Shown here: one piece after another, positions 36,042 through 44,865 of the stretch
How the letters are laid out: every line of letters starts with the position of its first letter
Numbering within the stretch: position 1 is the first letter of the stretch
Origin: Bog-105 sp965277435
GTDB taxonomy: Bacteria; Acidobacteriota; Terriglobia; Bryobacterales; Bryobacteraceae
Reading direction: 5' to 3'
Assembly: GCA_965277435.1 (NCBI GenBank)
Contig: OZ255821.1
Span: forward strand, 4,836,001-4,900,000
DNA: 64,000 nt
The notes under the pieces: model-generated
What the model was told of the DNA's origin: nothing
The model's input: the letters and a program-made list of their open reading frames with translations, nothing else
The model's database searches: none
Made by a program: the position numbers and the translations under genes

Positions 36042-37376
36042 ATGCCGAAAATTTTGACATTGCTGATCTCCCTCTCCGCTTTAGCCGCCGGGCAAACGAC
36101 TCCACCGGAAAATTTACTCAAGGATGTGGCTGCTCGTCCGGCCATGTCGTTGAGCATGTTCCAGCAAATTGCACGTTCACAAAATCCGACACTGCGTTTG
36201 GCCAACACCTTTGTTGCACAGTCTGCTGCCCAAGCCCGGCAGGCAGGCCTGTATCCGAATCCGTCGGCCGGCTATCAGGGCGAACAGATTCGCGGAGGCT
36301 CCTATGGGGGTGGCGAACAGGGTGGCTTTGTGTCGCAAATATTTGTTCTGGGCGGCAAGCTGGGTCTGCGCCGGAACATCTTCGAGCAGCAGCGCCGGCA
36401 GGATGAACTCACGGTCTCGGAACAGCACTATCGCGTGTTAAGCAATGTTAGCCAGAGCTTTTATTCAGCGCTCGCGGCACAGGAAATCGTTAATCTCCGA
36501 AGACGGCTGCTCTCTCTTGCCAATGACGCCGTCGAAACCGCGCATCAGCTCGCCAATGTCGGGCAGGCCGATCAACCTGATGTTTTGCAGGCCGAAGTAG
36601 AGGAGGAACAAGCCAGCGTAGACTACACCACTACGCAGCGTGCTTACCTCCAGGCCTTCACAACTCTTGCGGCGCTTGCCGGTAAACCTGAGCTTCCGGT
36701 AAGCCCTCTCGCCGGGGACCTAGAACGCTTTCCGAATGTGGATGCTGGCGGGATCATTAACCAAATCCTGCTGGATAGCCCTTCGGTGAAACGCGCACAG
36801 CAAGGCGTTGTGCAAGCTGAGGCAGGTCTCAAAAGCGCCCGCCGCGAAGCTGTGCCGGATGTTCAAATTCAAGCCGGTCTTCAGCAAAACTTTGAACCGC
36901 TAGGCCAGATACCCGGCCCGGTGGGCGTGCAGGGTTTTGCCACGGCGGGCGTCACGCTTCCAATTTTCAATCGCAACCAGGGAAACATTGCCGCGGCTCG
37001 GGCCGAAGTAGAACGCGCTAACGCCGAGGCCACCCGCATTCAGTTATTCTTGCGCCAGACTACCCAGCCTCTGCTGCAGGCATTTCTTGCCAGCCGTTCG
37101 CAAGCAGAGCGCTATAAGACGCAAATGATTCCGCGCGCCCAGCGGGCCTATCAGCTCTATCTCGCGAAGTATCAGCAGATGGGCGCTGCCTATCCACAGG
37201 TCCTCGTTTCACAGCGTACTTTCTTTCAACTGCAGGTCGGCTACATCAACGCCCTCGAGAGTGTCTGGATGAATGCCATCGCTTTGCAGAATTACGGACT
37301 CTCTTCCGGACTCAGTTCTCCCGAAATGTCGGGAAGATACACGACGACCATCAACTTACCGAGCCGGGGACAGTAA
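36042..37376 (+). CDS. TolC-family outer-membrane channel (CusC/CzcC-like)
   Basis: 444 residues with a signal peptide (LISLSALAAG). It has two repeats of the outer-membrane efflux protein fold: LRLANTFVAQSAAQARQAGLYPNP... and the later SPSVKRAQQGVVQAEAGLKSARREAVPDV. Long amphipathic helices are consistent with the periplasmic tunnel. The pattern NPSAGYQGEQIRGG is common in metal-efflux CzcC/CusC members. No RND pump or fusion protein is present next to it, so it either works with a pump elsewhere or with the permease 2 bases downstream. SD-like GGGGAGA lies upstream of the ATG. Confidence 0.82.
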   Translation: MPKILTLLISLSALAAGQTTPPENLLKDVAARPAMSLSMFQQIARSQNPTLRLANTFVAQSAAQARQAGLYPNPSAGYQGEQIRGGSYGGGEQGGFVSQIFVLGGKLGLRRNIFEQQRRQDELTVSEQHYRVLSNVSQSFYSALAAQEIVNLRRRLLSLANDAVETAHQLANVGQADQPDVLQAEVEEEQASVDYTTTQRAYLQAFTTLAALAGKPELPVSPLAGDLERFPNVDAGGIINQILLDSPSVKRAQQGVVQAEAGLKSARREAVPDVQIQAGLQQNFEPLGQIPGPVGVQGFATAGVTLPIFNRNQGNIAAARAEVERANAEATRIQLFLRQTTQPLLQAFLASRSQAERYKTQMIPRAQRAYQLYLAKYQQMGAAYPQVLVSQRTFFQLQVGYINALESVWMNAIALQNYGLSSGLSSPEMSGRYTTTINLPSRGQ

Positions 37377-37378
37377 AT

Positions 37379-38533
37379 ATGCTGACAGCCATTGAACATG
37401 CGCTTCTGATGACCCTCAGCATGGGCTGGGAACTTTTGTGGGCTCTCATTCTCGGCTTCTTCTTATCGGCGGTTGTGCAGGCCGTTGTTTCGAAAGAAGA
37501 GATGAGCCGTCTCCTGCCCGACGATTCCCCCCGAACCATCACCGTCGCTTGCGGACTCGGCATGGCTTCCTCGTCATGTTCTTATGCCGCGGTTGCTCTG
37601 GCCCGTTCCATGTTTCGCAAAGGAGCGAACTTTACCGCTGCCATGGCATTCCAGTTCGCCTCGACAAACCTCGTGCTCGAACTCGGTATCTTGCTGGCGG
37701 TTTTGCTGGGCTGGCAGTTCACACTGGCTGAATTTACCGGCGGCCCGCTCATGATCATTCTGCTTGTGTTCCTGTTGAAGGCTTTTGTGCGCAAACCGTT
37801 AGTCGATGCTGCCCGGCAACAAGCCGACAAAGGAATTCAAGGACGCATGGAAGGTCACGCGGGCATGGACATGTCGGTGCACGAGGGCGGGATTTGGCAG
37901 CGCATGACCTCTGACAAAGGGAGAACCGCCATCAGCCATTTGTTCGTCATGGATTGGGCGTCGCTCTGGATCGATATCGTAGGCGGCCTGTTGATCGCTG
38001 GCGCAATTAGCGCTTGGGTACCCAAAGAGTTCTGGCAGGCCTTCTTCCTGCAAGGCCATCCATTGCTCGCTAAACTTTGGGGGCCTCTCATTGCACCCTT
38101 CGTTGCGATTCTCTCGTTTGTCTGCTCTGTCGGCAACGTGCCTCTCGCGGCCGTGCTGTGGAATGGCGGCGTCAGCTTCGGCGGCGTGATCGCGTTTCTC
38201 TTTGCGGATCTGATCGTGTTGCCGATACTCGACATTTATCGCAAGTACTACGGCTGGAAGGTCGCCGGTTTTCTCCTTGTTCTGTTCTACGCGGCCATGG
38301 CAGCGGCGGCCCTGGTAGTCGAGTTTGTCTTCGGTTTGCTCCATCTTATTCCGCAGCAGAGAAATGCTCAGATCATGGAGGAGTCGATCCGCTGGAACTA
38401 TACGAGCATCCTGAATATTGTGATGCTCGTCGTCGCGGCCTTACTGGTGGTTCGTTTCCTGCGTACCGGCGGCCCGGACATGTTACGTATGATGAGTGAG
38501 CCGCAGAGCGAAACGCATCACCACCACCAGTAA
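37379..38533 (+). CDS. Predicted permease, ArsP_1/YraQ-type (DUF318), His-rich C-terminus
   Basis: 384 residues, starting 2 bases after the TolC stop. The first half has GLGMASSSCSYAAVALARS and FQFASTNLVLELG; the second half has CSVGNVPLAAVLWNGGVSFGGV. These paired signatures belong to the ArsP_1 permease family (UPF0718/YraQ), with about eight helices in two halves. The central loop is Met/His-containing (MEGHAGMDMSVHEGG) and the protein ends in ETHHHHQ. Some members export organoarsenicals; for most the substrate is unknown. The loop and tail, and the oxidase upstream, make a metal or metalloid substrate plausible here. Confidence 0.8.
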   Translation: MLTAIEHALLMTLSMGWELLWALILGFFLSAVVQAVVSKEEMSRLLPDDSPRTITVACGLGMASSSCSYAAVALARSMFRKGANFTAAMAFQFASTNLVLELGILLAVLLGWQFTLAEFTGGPLMIILLVFLLKAFVRKPLVDAARQQADKGIQGRMEGHAGMDMSVHEGGIWQRMTSDKGRTAISHLFVMDWASLWIDIVGGLLIAGAISAWVPKEFWQAFFLQGHPLLAKLWGPLIAPFVAILSFVCSVGNVPLAAVLWNGGVSFGGVIAFLFADLIVLPILDIYRKYYGWKVAGFLLVLFYAAMAAAALVVEFVFGLLHLIPQQRNAQIMEESIRWNYTSILNIVMLVVAALLVVRFLRTGGPDMLRMMSEPQSETHHHHQ

Positions 38534-38565
38534 CAGTTGTACGCGGTGTAAAATGTGGCAGAAGA

Positions 38566-38641
38566 GCCGGGATAGCTCAGCTGGTAGAGCGCTAGATTTG
38601 TAATCTTGAGGCCACGAGTTCGATCCTCGTTCCCGGCTCCA
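38566..38641 (+). tRNA. tRNA-Thr (anticodon TGT)
   Basis: The acceptor stem GCCGGGA (38566-38572) pairs with TCCCGGC (38631-38637), then discriminator T and encoded CCA. The D-arm TAGCTCAGCTGGTAGAGC and T-arm loop TTCGATC are standard. The anticodon loop TTTGTAA carries TGT. The anticodon stem CTAGA / TCTTG has a U-U mismatch at the second pair, an irregularity for an otherwise regular tRNA. The ADOP gene on the opposite strand ends six bases beyond the CCA. Confidence 0.93.
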
Positions 38642-38646
38642 GTTCA

Positions 38647-41163
38647 CTATTCATTCCGCAAAGCAGCAATCGGATCCGATTTGGCTGCTCGCCAGGCAGG
38701 CAGAAAGGCTGCCAGCAACGCGACGAGGCCAAGCGCAAACGAGGCCACCAGCAGCGTACGCCAGTCGAGTGTCGCACCTTCGAAGCTCGCGCCCACTGCT
38801 CGCAGCGGGATCAACGCCGCGATGAGACCCAGCACAAGTCCACCCAGCGTCAATCGAATACCATGGCCCGTTACGAGCGAAACAATTCCCCAACGCCCTG
38901 CTCCCAAGGCCGAACGAATGCCAATTTCTCTCGTTCTCCGAGCAGCGTTGAAGCTGATGATGCCATACAATCCGATGGCTGCTAATAACAATGCTACGCC
39001 GGCGAACACGCTCAGCAATTCCACTGCAAATTGCATCGGCCCAAGAGCTTTCGCGATGCGTTCTACCGGGGTCGCCGCATCGAACACCGATTGCAAAGGA
39101 TCCTGTTTGTGGACTGCCCGCGTAATGGCTCCAGCCATCTGGTTTGCATTTCCTGACGTCCTGACGATAAAGTTCATCGACGCTACGGGCTGCTGATAAA
39201 CGGGTAGGTAGTAAATGCCCCTGGTGTCACCCGCATCGAAGCTGTAAGCCCGAATGTGGCGCACCACGCCCACCACCGTGGCCCAGGGAAAGTGACTGCT
39301 GTTGCGCAATCGCTGGCCGAGCGGATTTTGATTCGGCCAATATTTCGAAGCTAAATTCTCGTCGACAATGGCTACCGCCTGGGCGCCGGCGCGGTCGGAG
39401 TCGTTAAAGTCGCGTCCCTTGAGAATCGGAATGCTCAATGTCTCGAAATAGCGCGGACTGATGTAGCCGCGATACCCATGCGGACCCGGATCACCCGGCC
39501 CACTCACCCTGCCTTCGATTTCAAAACTCCCTGTCCAATGATCGCCATTAAAAGGCACGGGCTCGGCGGCAGCTGCCGAAACTATCCCTGGCGTCGCCTT
39601 CAGCTCATTGACAACATTTCGGAAGAAAGCGGATTGCCGCGCATCTTCGTGATACACAGCATCCGGCAATTCAACAGCGCCCGACAAGACTTGATTGGGA
39701 TTGAAGCCCAAGTTCTTCGAACGCAAGTATTCCAAACTCTTGACCAGCACTCCCGACGCCAACAAAAGAACGACTGCCAGCGCCACTTGCCCGATCACCA
39801 TCAGGCTGCGCGCCCGCTGACGCCGAGCGCCCTCGGTATCCGCGCGGCCACCCTCTTTTAAGTTCTCGTACTGGCTGCCCAGCCTCGCCGCCTGCCACGC
39901 CGGCAACAATCCGAACAAGATCGAGGCGCACGCCCCAGCCAGGATAGTGAACAGCAGAACGTTCTTATCGGGCTCGATCACCAGGCCTGCTGTGAAGCGG
40001 GCGGGCGCGATCAGCAGAATGCTTTTCAATAGAAGCGATAGACTCAGCAGCCCGAGCAGTGTTCCGCCCGACGCCAGAAGCAGGCTCTCCGCCATCGCTT
40101 GTGTGAGCAAATTTCCGGTACTGGCCCCGAGCGCGCTGCGCACTGCCAGTTCCCGCGATCGGGCGCTTGCCCGCACCAGCATCAATCCCGCAATGTTCGT
40201 ACACGCCACCAGCAGCACCAGGCTCACTGACGCTGCCAGTACCAGCAGCGGCCGCTTCAGATCTCCGGAAGTCAGCTCGCTGTATTTTTCGACCTGCATG
40301 CTCCATTGCGAGTCCTTCGCATAAGCGCCCACCTCTTTATTGCCCGCGATCACATGCGCGGTCAGGACCTTCATGAACTGTTCACAAGCCGGTAAGCCAA
40401 CCCCAGGGCCCATCCGCGCCGCTACGGTAAAAAATTCGTCGAAGCGGTGATTTTCAGCAAATGACTCCGGTGGCAATCCGAACGGCATCCACAAATCAGC
40501 CACGCTCGGCCAGCGAAAATTAGCCGGCATCACACCCGCCACACGATAGGTTTTTCGATCGAGTTCAATCGGCTTCCCGATAACATCCGGCCTCCCGCCA
40601 AACTGGCGCTGCCAGATGTCATACGCCAAAACAACCACGTGGTTCGAACCGTGGTTGTCGTCTTCCGGGCGGAAACCGCGCCCCAGAATCGGCCTGGCGC
40701 GAAAGACGTCGAACCACTGCCAGGTAACCTGTGCAGCCTGCAGTCGCTGCGGGGAATCGCCGCTCGTGTAGTTCAGCCCCGCAACGTTTGACGCGGCAGC
40801 TGTCGAGAAGATGCTGGTGCTCCTTTGCACGTCCTGGAAGTCAGGCAGTGACAGATCTATGCGGTCCAGATGCAGTTTCTGGTATGTGACGCGCGGCGCG
40901 ACCACCTGCTCCGGGTGATCGATTCCCGCCGGATGCAAAAACAACGCATTGACAACGCTGAAAATGGCCGCATTACTTCCAATCCCCAAAGCCAGCGAAA
41001 GCAGCACCGTGACCGTAAATGCGGGCGTGCGCCGCAATGTTCGGAGAGTAACGCGGAAATTGTTCCAGTTGAGCACCCCTCTCGACAGTGCACTTCGGAT
41101 GCCAGCCTGCGGCGTGCAATTCACGAAGATCCTGGGAGGTTCACTGGGCGAAACTGTCCGCAC
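38647..41163 (-). CDS. ADOP-type ABC permease (MacB/FtsX-like), copy 4
   Basis: 838 residues. The first 30 residues before WNNFRVTLRTLRRTPAF look non-homologous, so the true start may be internal. The first helix carries LSLALGIGSNAAIFSVV. The first FtsX block has CTNIAGLMLVRASARSREL and AVRSALGASTGNLL; the second has REIGIRSALGAGRWGIV. It ends AKSDPIAALRNE. One difference from the other copies is Thr in CTNIAGL where they have ANVxNL. It lies just beyond tRNA-Thr, on the opposite strand, without an ATPase neighbour. Confidence 0.9.
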   Translation of the reverse strand: MRTVSPSEPPRIFVNCTPQAGIRSALSRGVLNWNNFRVTLRTLRRTPAFTVTVLLSLALGIGSNAAIFSVVNALFLHPAGIDHPEQVVAPRVTYQKLHLDRIDLSLPDFQDVQRSTSIFSTAAASNVAGLNYTSGDSPQRLQAAQVTWQWFDVFRARPILGRGFRPEDDNHGSNHVVVLAYDIWQRQFGGRPDVIGKPIELDRKTYRVAGVMPANFRWPSVADLWMPFGLPPESFAENHRFDEFFTVAARMGPGVGLPACEQFMKVLTAHVIAGNKEVGAYAKDSQWSMQVEKYSELTSGDLKRPLLVLAASVSLVLLVACTNIAGLMLVRASARSRELAVRSALGASTGNLLTQAMAESLLLASGGTLLGLLSLSLLLKSILLIAPARFTAGLVIEPDKNVLLFTILAGACASILFGLLPAWQAARLGSQYENLKEGGRADTEGARRQRARSLMVIGQVALAVVLLLASGVLVKSLEYLRSKNLGFNPNQVLSGAVELPDAVYHEDARQSAFFRNVVNELKATPGIVSAAAAEPVPFNGDHWTGSFEIEGRVSGPGDPGPHGYRGYISPRYFETLSIPILKGRDFNDSDRAGAQAVAIVDENLASKYWPNQNPLGQRLRNSSHFPWATVVGVVRHIRAYSFDAGDTRGIYYLPVYQQPVASMNFIVRTSGNANQMAGAITRAVHKQDPLQSVFDAATPVERIAKALGPMQFAVELLSVFAGVALLLAAIGLYGIISFNAARRTREIGIRSALGAGRWGIVSLVTGHGIRLTLGGLVLGLIAALIPLRAVGASFEGATLDWRTLLVASFALGLVALLAAFLPAWRAAKSDPIAALRNE

Positions 41164-41217
41164 CTGGGAATAGCAATCCCGCTACCGCGCAACAATCTTC
41201 AGTGCGGAACTCCCCTG

Positions 41218-41820
41218 CTAATTTTTTGCCGCTTTCATCCGAGGACGCCGCAAGCGTGCAAGCCCGCTATTGACCGCATCGAGCGAGAACGCATCAGGAT
41301 CATACTCGCCAATCCAATCTAGCATTTCCTCATGGTCCTTGTGGTTGGGATCGAGAATCGCTTCGCGAAGATTATAAAAGCCATGGACGCCTCCGCAATC
41401 CTCCGGCGGACAGGCCTACTTCCCGCCCGTACAAACCGGAGTCATCACATTCGGATCAGCCGCCAACTGCTTCTCGAGGACGATGCCGTGCTCCCAGTTA
41501 TCACCGAAATCATAGGTGTATTCGAACTTTGCGCCGACCCTGCCGAGCACGCTCCCAAGCCTTATAGCGCGCTCGTCTTCGGTAGTTTCATCCATAAACC
41601 CGCTCATCGGCTGGGGCCGCTCGAACACCAGCCGTCCCTTGCGGAATTCGTGCAAGTGGTCGTCCTCCCATCCCATCGCCGTTTGCAATACCTGATGCAG
41701 TTCCCCCAGTGTTATCGCTGCCGGTACAAGTAGCCGACGCCAGATCGCCGGCTCGGTGCCTAAAAGAGTCACCTTGATTTGATAAACCTCCTGCTCGGCA
41801 GGTATTTTCTTCGTTGGCAT
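41218..41820 (-). pseudogene. Plasmid pRiA4b ORF-3-type protein with one in-frame amber codon
   Basis: The first 134 codons (41820 to 41419) read IKVTLLGTEPAIWRRLLVPAAITL, LHEFR and YDFGDNWEH, the pRiA4b ORF-3 family (PF07929) signature. A TAG at 41416-41418 falls after CTGGK. The same frame then continues ACPPEDCGGVHGFYNL, HKDHEEMLDWIG and DPDAFS to a TAG at 41218-41220, which is the expected C-terminal half of the family. The whole is 200 codons, the family's usual length, broken by a single nonsense codon with no frameshift. The function of the family is unknown. Confidence 0.85.
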
Positions 41821-41983
41821 GGCTTCGCAATCGAAATAGTAACAATTCGCCGTTTCGCAACTGATGCACGCTAAACGATATGGAATCGGTTGCCGTCCGC
41901 GATCCCGCGATTATGTCCGGTGCGCCTAGCTTTCGCATTTCGCTATTTCCAGCGAACACCGCCAAGGCCGCGAGCCCGGCTCC

Positions 41984-42772
41984 TCAGTGCGTGGCTGCCG
42001 TCTTCTTAGGCGTCGACATCTTCACCATCTGTTTGAACATCAGTTGGGGAGCGATCCGGCTCATGGCCTTCAACATGTTACTGAGGCCAGGACGGATCTC
42101 GAGCTTACCCGCTTCGATTCCGGCTATGGCTCGCTTTGCGAGCGTCTCCACGTCCATTCCCTTTTGCCCTTTCAATTCCTCCGCGAACTCGCCTCGAAAC
42201 AGCGGCGTCTCGACACCAGGGGGCGCCAGTTCAATTACTGTGACGCTCGTGCCTTTGAGCTGCACGCGCAGAGATTGGGTGAATGAGTGAATGGCGGCCT
42301 TCGTGGCGCTATAGACCGGCGATATGGCGAAAGGGATGAAGGCCAGGCCCGACGAGATGTTGACAATAAGCGCGCCCTTGCGGGTTTTCAGGTGTGGCAG
42401 GAACTGCTGGACCATCCGCACCGGTCCGCTTAGATTGATCTCGATTTCGCGCGTGACATCGTTCAGGTCGCGTTCGTGGTTGAGATTCAGATTGCGCATA
42501 ATCCCGGCGTTGTTGATGAGCGTGTCGAGTGCCGGAAAATTCGCAAGTACGTTGTTATGTAACGACGCTATAGCCCGAGGATCGCTAACATCGCTCTGGA
42601 AGGTGTGGACGGCCGGTAGCGCCCGCTTGGCGGCATTGAGCTTTTCCTGATCCCTACCGGTGACGATCACCGTGTTCCCGCGCTGAAGAAGTTGCTTCGC
42701 CAGCTCAAGGCCAATGCCGCTTGTTCCACCGGTGATCAGAATGGTCCTTTGTCTCAACACCGTCATTCCCAT
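41984..42772 (-). CDS. Short-chain dehydrogenase/reductase (DltE-like)
   Basis: 262 residues from the ATG at 42772; an open frame further upstream overlaps the divergent regulator gene and lacks matching sequence. The nucleotide site is ILITGGTSGIGLELAKQLL, then NNAG in DTLINNAGIM. The catalytic Ser and the Tyr-Lys pair are in NISSGLAFIPFAISPVYSATKAAIH, and PPGVETPLF follows. The pattern resembles oxidoreductases annotated DltE. The substrate is unknown. Divergent from an HxlR regulator 82 bases away, which probably controls it. Confidence 0.88.
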   Translation of the reverse strand: MGMTVLRQRTILITGGTSGIGLELAKQLLQRGNTVIVTGRDQEKLNAAKRALPAVHTFQSDVSDPRAIASLHNNVLANFPALDTLINNAGIMRNLNLNHERDLNDVTREIEINLSGPVRMVQQFLPHLKTRKGALIVNISSGLAFIPFAISPVYSATKAAIHSFTQSLRVQLKGTSVTVIELAPPGVETPLFRGEFAEELKGQKGMDVETLAKRAIAGIEAGKLEIRPGLSNMLKAMSRIAPQLMFKQMVKMSTPKKTAATH

Positions 42773-42854
42773 GTTTGCGAGTATAGGCGTTCCACTCTCC
42801 AAGAGGAAGAAGGCACTCAAAAGTGCAATACTTACCAAAAAGAGAGCATGAATC
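42773..42854. promoter_or_regulatory. Divergent control region between SDR and HxlR genes
   Basis: 82 bases shared by the two divergent starts. HxlR proteins commonly bind such a shared gap to sense aldehydes or oxidants and switch on the neighbouring oxidoreductase. I see no clear palindrome, so the operator position is unknown. Confidence 0.35.
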
Positions 42855-43298
42855 ATGATTAGAGATCCACATTTCACCGAGGAGCAAATCGCTTTAGCGC
42901 AAGCCGATGCCGCCTGCACTCCGCCCGAAGATCTCGATCCGCGAATCGAAACGTTGGTCAACGATCTGATCGGCCGCGTTGCCGACAAGTGGACGATGCT
43001 GATTCTCGAGGTTTTGCTTGAAAAGGGAGAGCTGCGGTTTACTCAATTAGGCGCGCTCGTCCAGGGCATCAGCCAAAAAATGCTTACGCAAACTTTGCGC
43101 CTGATGGAGCGCGAGGGTTTGCTTACGCGGACCGTACATCCCGTCGTGCCGCCGAAAGTCGAATACAAACTCACCAAGCTCGGCGTGACCCTAAGCGCAG
43201 CCTTTTGCGGTGTTTGGGTTTGGGCGGCGGAAAACCTGGTTGATGTGGAAAACGCGCGCCGTGAGTTCGACGAACAAACCAGACGCATCGCGGGTTAG
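42855..43298 (+). CDS. HxlR-family transcriptional regulator
   Basis: 147 residues. The winged helix is typical: DLIGRVADKWTMLILEVLLEKGELRFTQL, ISQKMLTQTLRLMEREGLLTRTVHPVVPPKVEYKLTKLG. The residue Cys-18 lies N-terminal of the domain in AACTPPED. HxlR members of the HypR/YodB kind use a Cys near the N-terminus as redox switch, so a thiol-sensing role is possible but unproven. It ends at 43298, overlapping by four bases the end of the convergent transporter gene. Confidence 0.9.
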   Translation: MIRDPHFTEEQIALAQADAACTPPEDLDPRIETLVNDLIGRVADKWTMLILEVLLEKGELRFTQLGALVQGISQKMLTQTLRLMEREGLLTRTVHPVVPPKVEYKLTKLGVTLSAAFCGVWVWAAENLVDVENARREFDEQTRRIAG

Positions 43299-44683
43299 GC
43301 AGCAACCTTCTCGACCGGAGTGGATGGCTCTTCGGAAAGCTCCTCCAGGCTTTTACCCTTAGTTTCGGGTAGCAGAAAGACGGTGACGATCAGTCCCAGG
43401 GCGCTTACAGTGGCGGCTGCACCCTCCGCCGCGGGTAAGCCATGCCAGTGCATGAAGAACGGAAAGGTGAAGACGCCGATGAAGCCACCGATCTTACCCA
43501 TAGCCGCCGCAATGCCGTGGCCGGTAGTCCGAACCTTCACGGGAAAGATCTCCGAAGGATAGACGAATGTAGTGGCAGTGGGACCGAACTCAGTAAAAAA
43601 ATAACTGAAGCCGTAAATGATCAAGAAGGGATACACCAGCTTCTCGACGTTCGGAATGAGGGCAAGCAGGCCAAAGGTGACTGCCATCATGCCAAAGCCC
43701 AGGCCCGGAATGGTCTTGCGTCCAAGCTTGTCCATCGTAAGCGCCGCGATGGCACAGCCTGGCGCTGCGAAGACAACGAAGATGCCGAGTTGCGTAAGTG
43801 TCTTCTGCAAGATTGTGTGATCGCTACCGAGGGCCGAGAGCACGAGCGGGCTTGAGACAGTGTTGCCATAGTAGGCAAAGTCCATCAGGAACCACGCAGC
43901 ACTCGCGCCGATTAACCGGGAAAGGATCATCTTGTCGTCGACGAGCCGGTGAAACCCATCCCAGAAAGAGATGGAGTGCGTTTTCTTGTCAAAATGTTCT
44001 GATTTCTTGAGTTTGCCAGAGTCGTCCTCTTCATGACCGGCAGCTTTGAGAAACCGCGGCGACTCCTTAAGGTGACGGCGTGCACCATAGACGGCGAGAG
44101 CGGGCAGCGCTCCAAAAGACACTAGAATCCGCCAAATAATGTCATGCGAGAGAGGAGTGGAAAGCAGAGCCGCAGCCAGTAGTGGACCAACGATCAGTCC
44201 AGCTGCTTGCATCGCGAAGACCAGAGTGACAAGCATCCCGCGATGAGCCTTTCCAGCATACTCGCTCACAATGGTGGCCGAAACAGGATAGTCTCCGCCG
44301 ATGCCAATACCGAGAATGAAGCGAAAACCGATCAGCCACCAAATATTAGGGGAGAAAGCGCAGGCGATTGCGCGTCCGCGGCGAGCACCAGCACCTCGAC
44401 GCCGTAAATCCGCTTGCGGCCAAGCATGTCCGCCACCCGGCCAAAGAGCAACGCACCGATTGCCGACGCAAGTAGAGCTGTAGACTCGACCAGGCCTTCT
44501 TCTACTTTGCCCACATGCCACATGGGCTTCAGCAGCGCCATGACGACACCGATGATAAAGAGATCGTACGCGTCGGTAAAAAAACCATGCCCGAATGAAC
44601 ATGATCTTCCAATGTTCCTTGGAGATCCCGGCATTTTCCATCTCCGAGAAGTCGGTCTGCTTACTGTCGATAGGCGTGGCCAT
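43295..44683 (-). CDS. MFS transporter (PHS/sugar-porter type) with scrambled first helices
   Basis: 462 residues, with the recognisable part from about residue 100: FRFILGIGIGGDYPVSATIVSEY and a late FGPTATTFVYPSEIFPVKVRTTGHG, as in PHO84-like phosphate:H+ and related symporters. Residues 30-95 are Arg-rich and unlike a membrane protein (RRVRSLYHRCRHG). In another frame the same DNA reads FFTDAYDLFIIGVVMALLK and ALLFGRVADMLGRKRIYG, which is the expected first two helices and the MFS motif A. Two indels of opposite effect near 44595 and 44365 explain this. The gene is either mutated in its first two helices or mis-sequenced. The substrate is uncertain. Confidence 0.75.
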   Translation of the reverse strand: MATPIDSKQTDFSEMENAGISKEHWKIMFIRAWFFYRRVRSLYHRCRHGAAEAHVACGQSRRRPGRVYSSTCVGNRCVALWPGGGHAWPQADLRRRGAGARRGRAIACAFSPNIWWLIGFRFILGIGIGGDYPVSATIVSEYAGKAHRGMLVTLVFAMQAAGLIVGPLLAAALLSTPLSHDIIWRILVSFGALPALAVYGARRHLKESPRFLKAAGHEEDDSGKLKKSEHFDKKTHSISFWDGFHRLVDDKMILSRLIGASAAWFLMDFAYYGNTVSSPLVLSALGSDHTILQKTLTQLGIFVVFAAPGCAIAALTMDKLGRKTIPGLGFGMMAVTFGLLALIPNVEKLVYPFLIIYGFSYFFTEFGPTATTFVYPSEIFPVKVRTTGHGIAAAMGKIGGFIGVFTFPFFMHWHGLPAAEGAAATVSALGLIVTVFLLPETKGKSLEELSEEPSTPVEKVAA

Positions 44684-44865
44684 AGCGTTTACCTCTCCCT
44701 AATCTGGTCCATGAGTGTTAAAAGAACATGACAATCGAGCAGGCCGCGCACGTTATAGTTGAACTTTTCGCTCCGAACCATCGTCCTGATCGTGGAAGAA
44801 GTTTTTTTTGAGTGTCGGCCAACATCTCGCGTATTACCGCCGTCTAAGTCGCGAGAACTTGAAAC

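Noticed and set aside
38592..38777. Minus-strand peptide GTRIELVASRLQ
   Set aside because: Antisense reading of tRNA-Thr, same cause.
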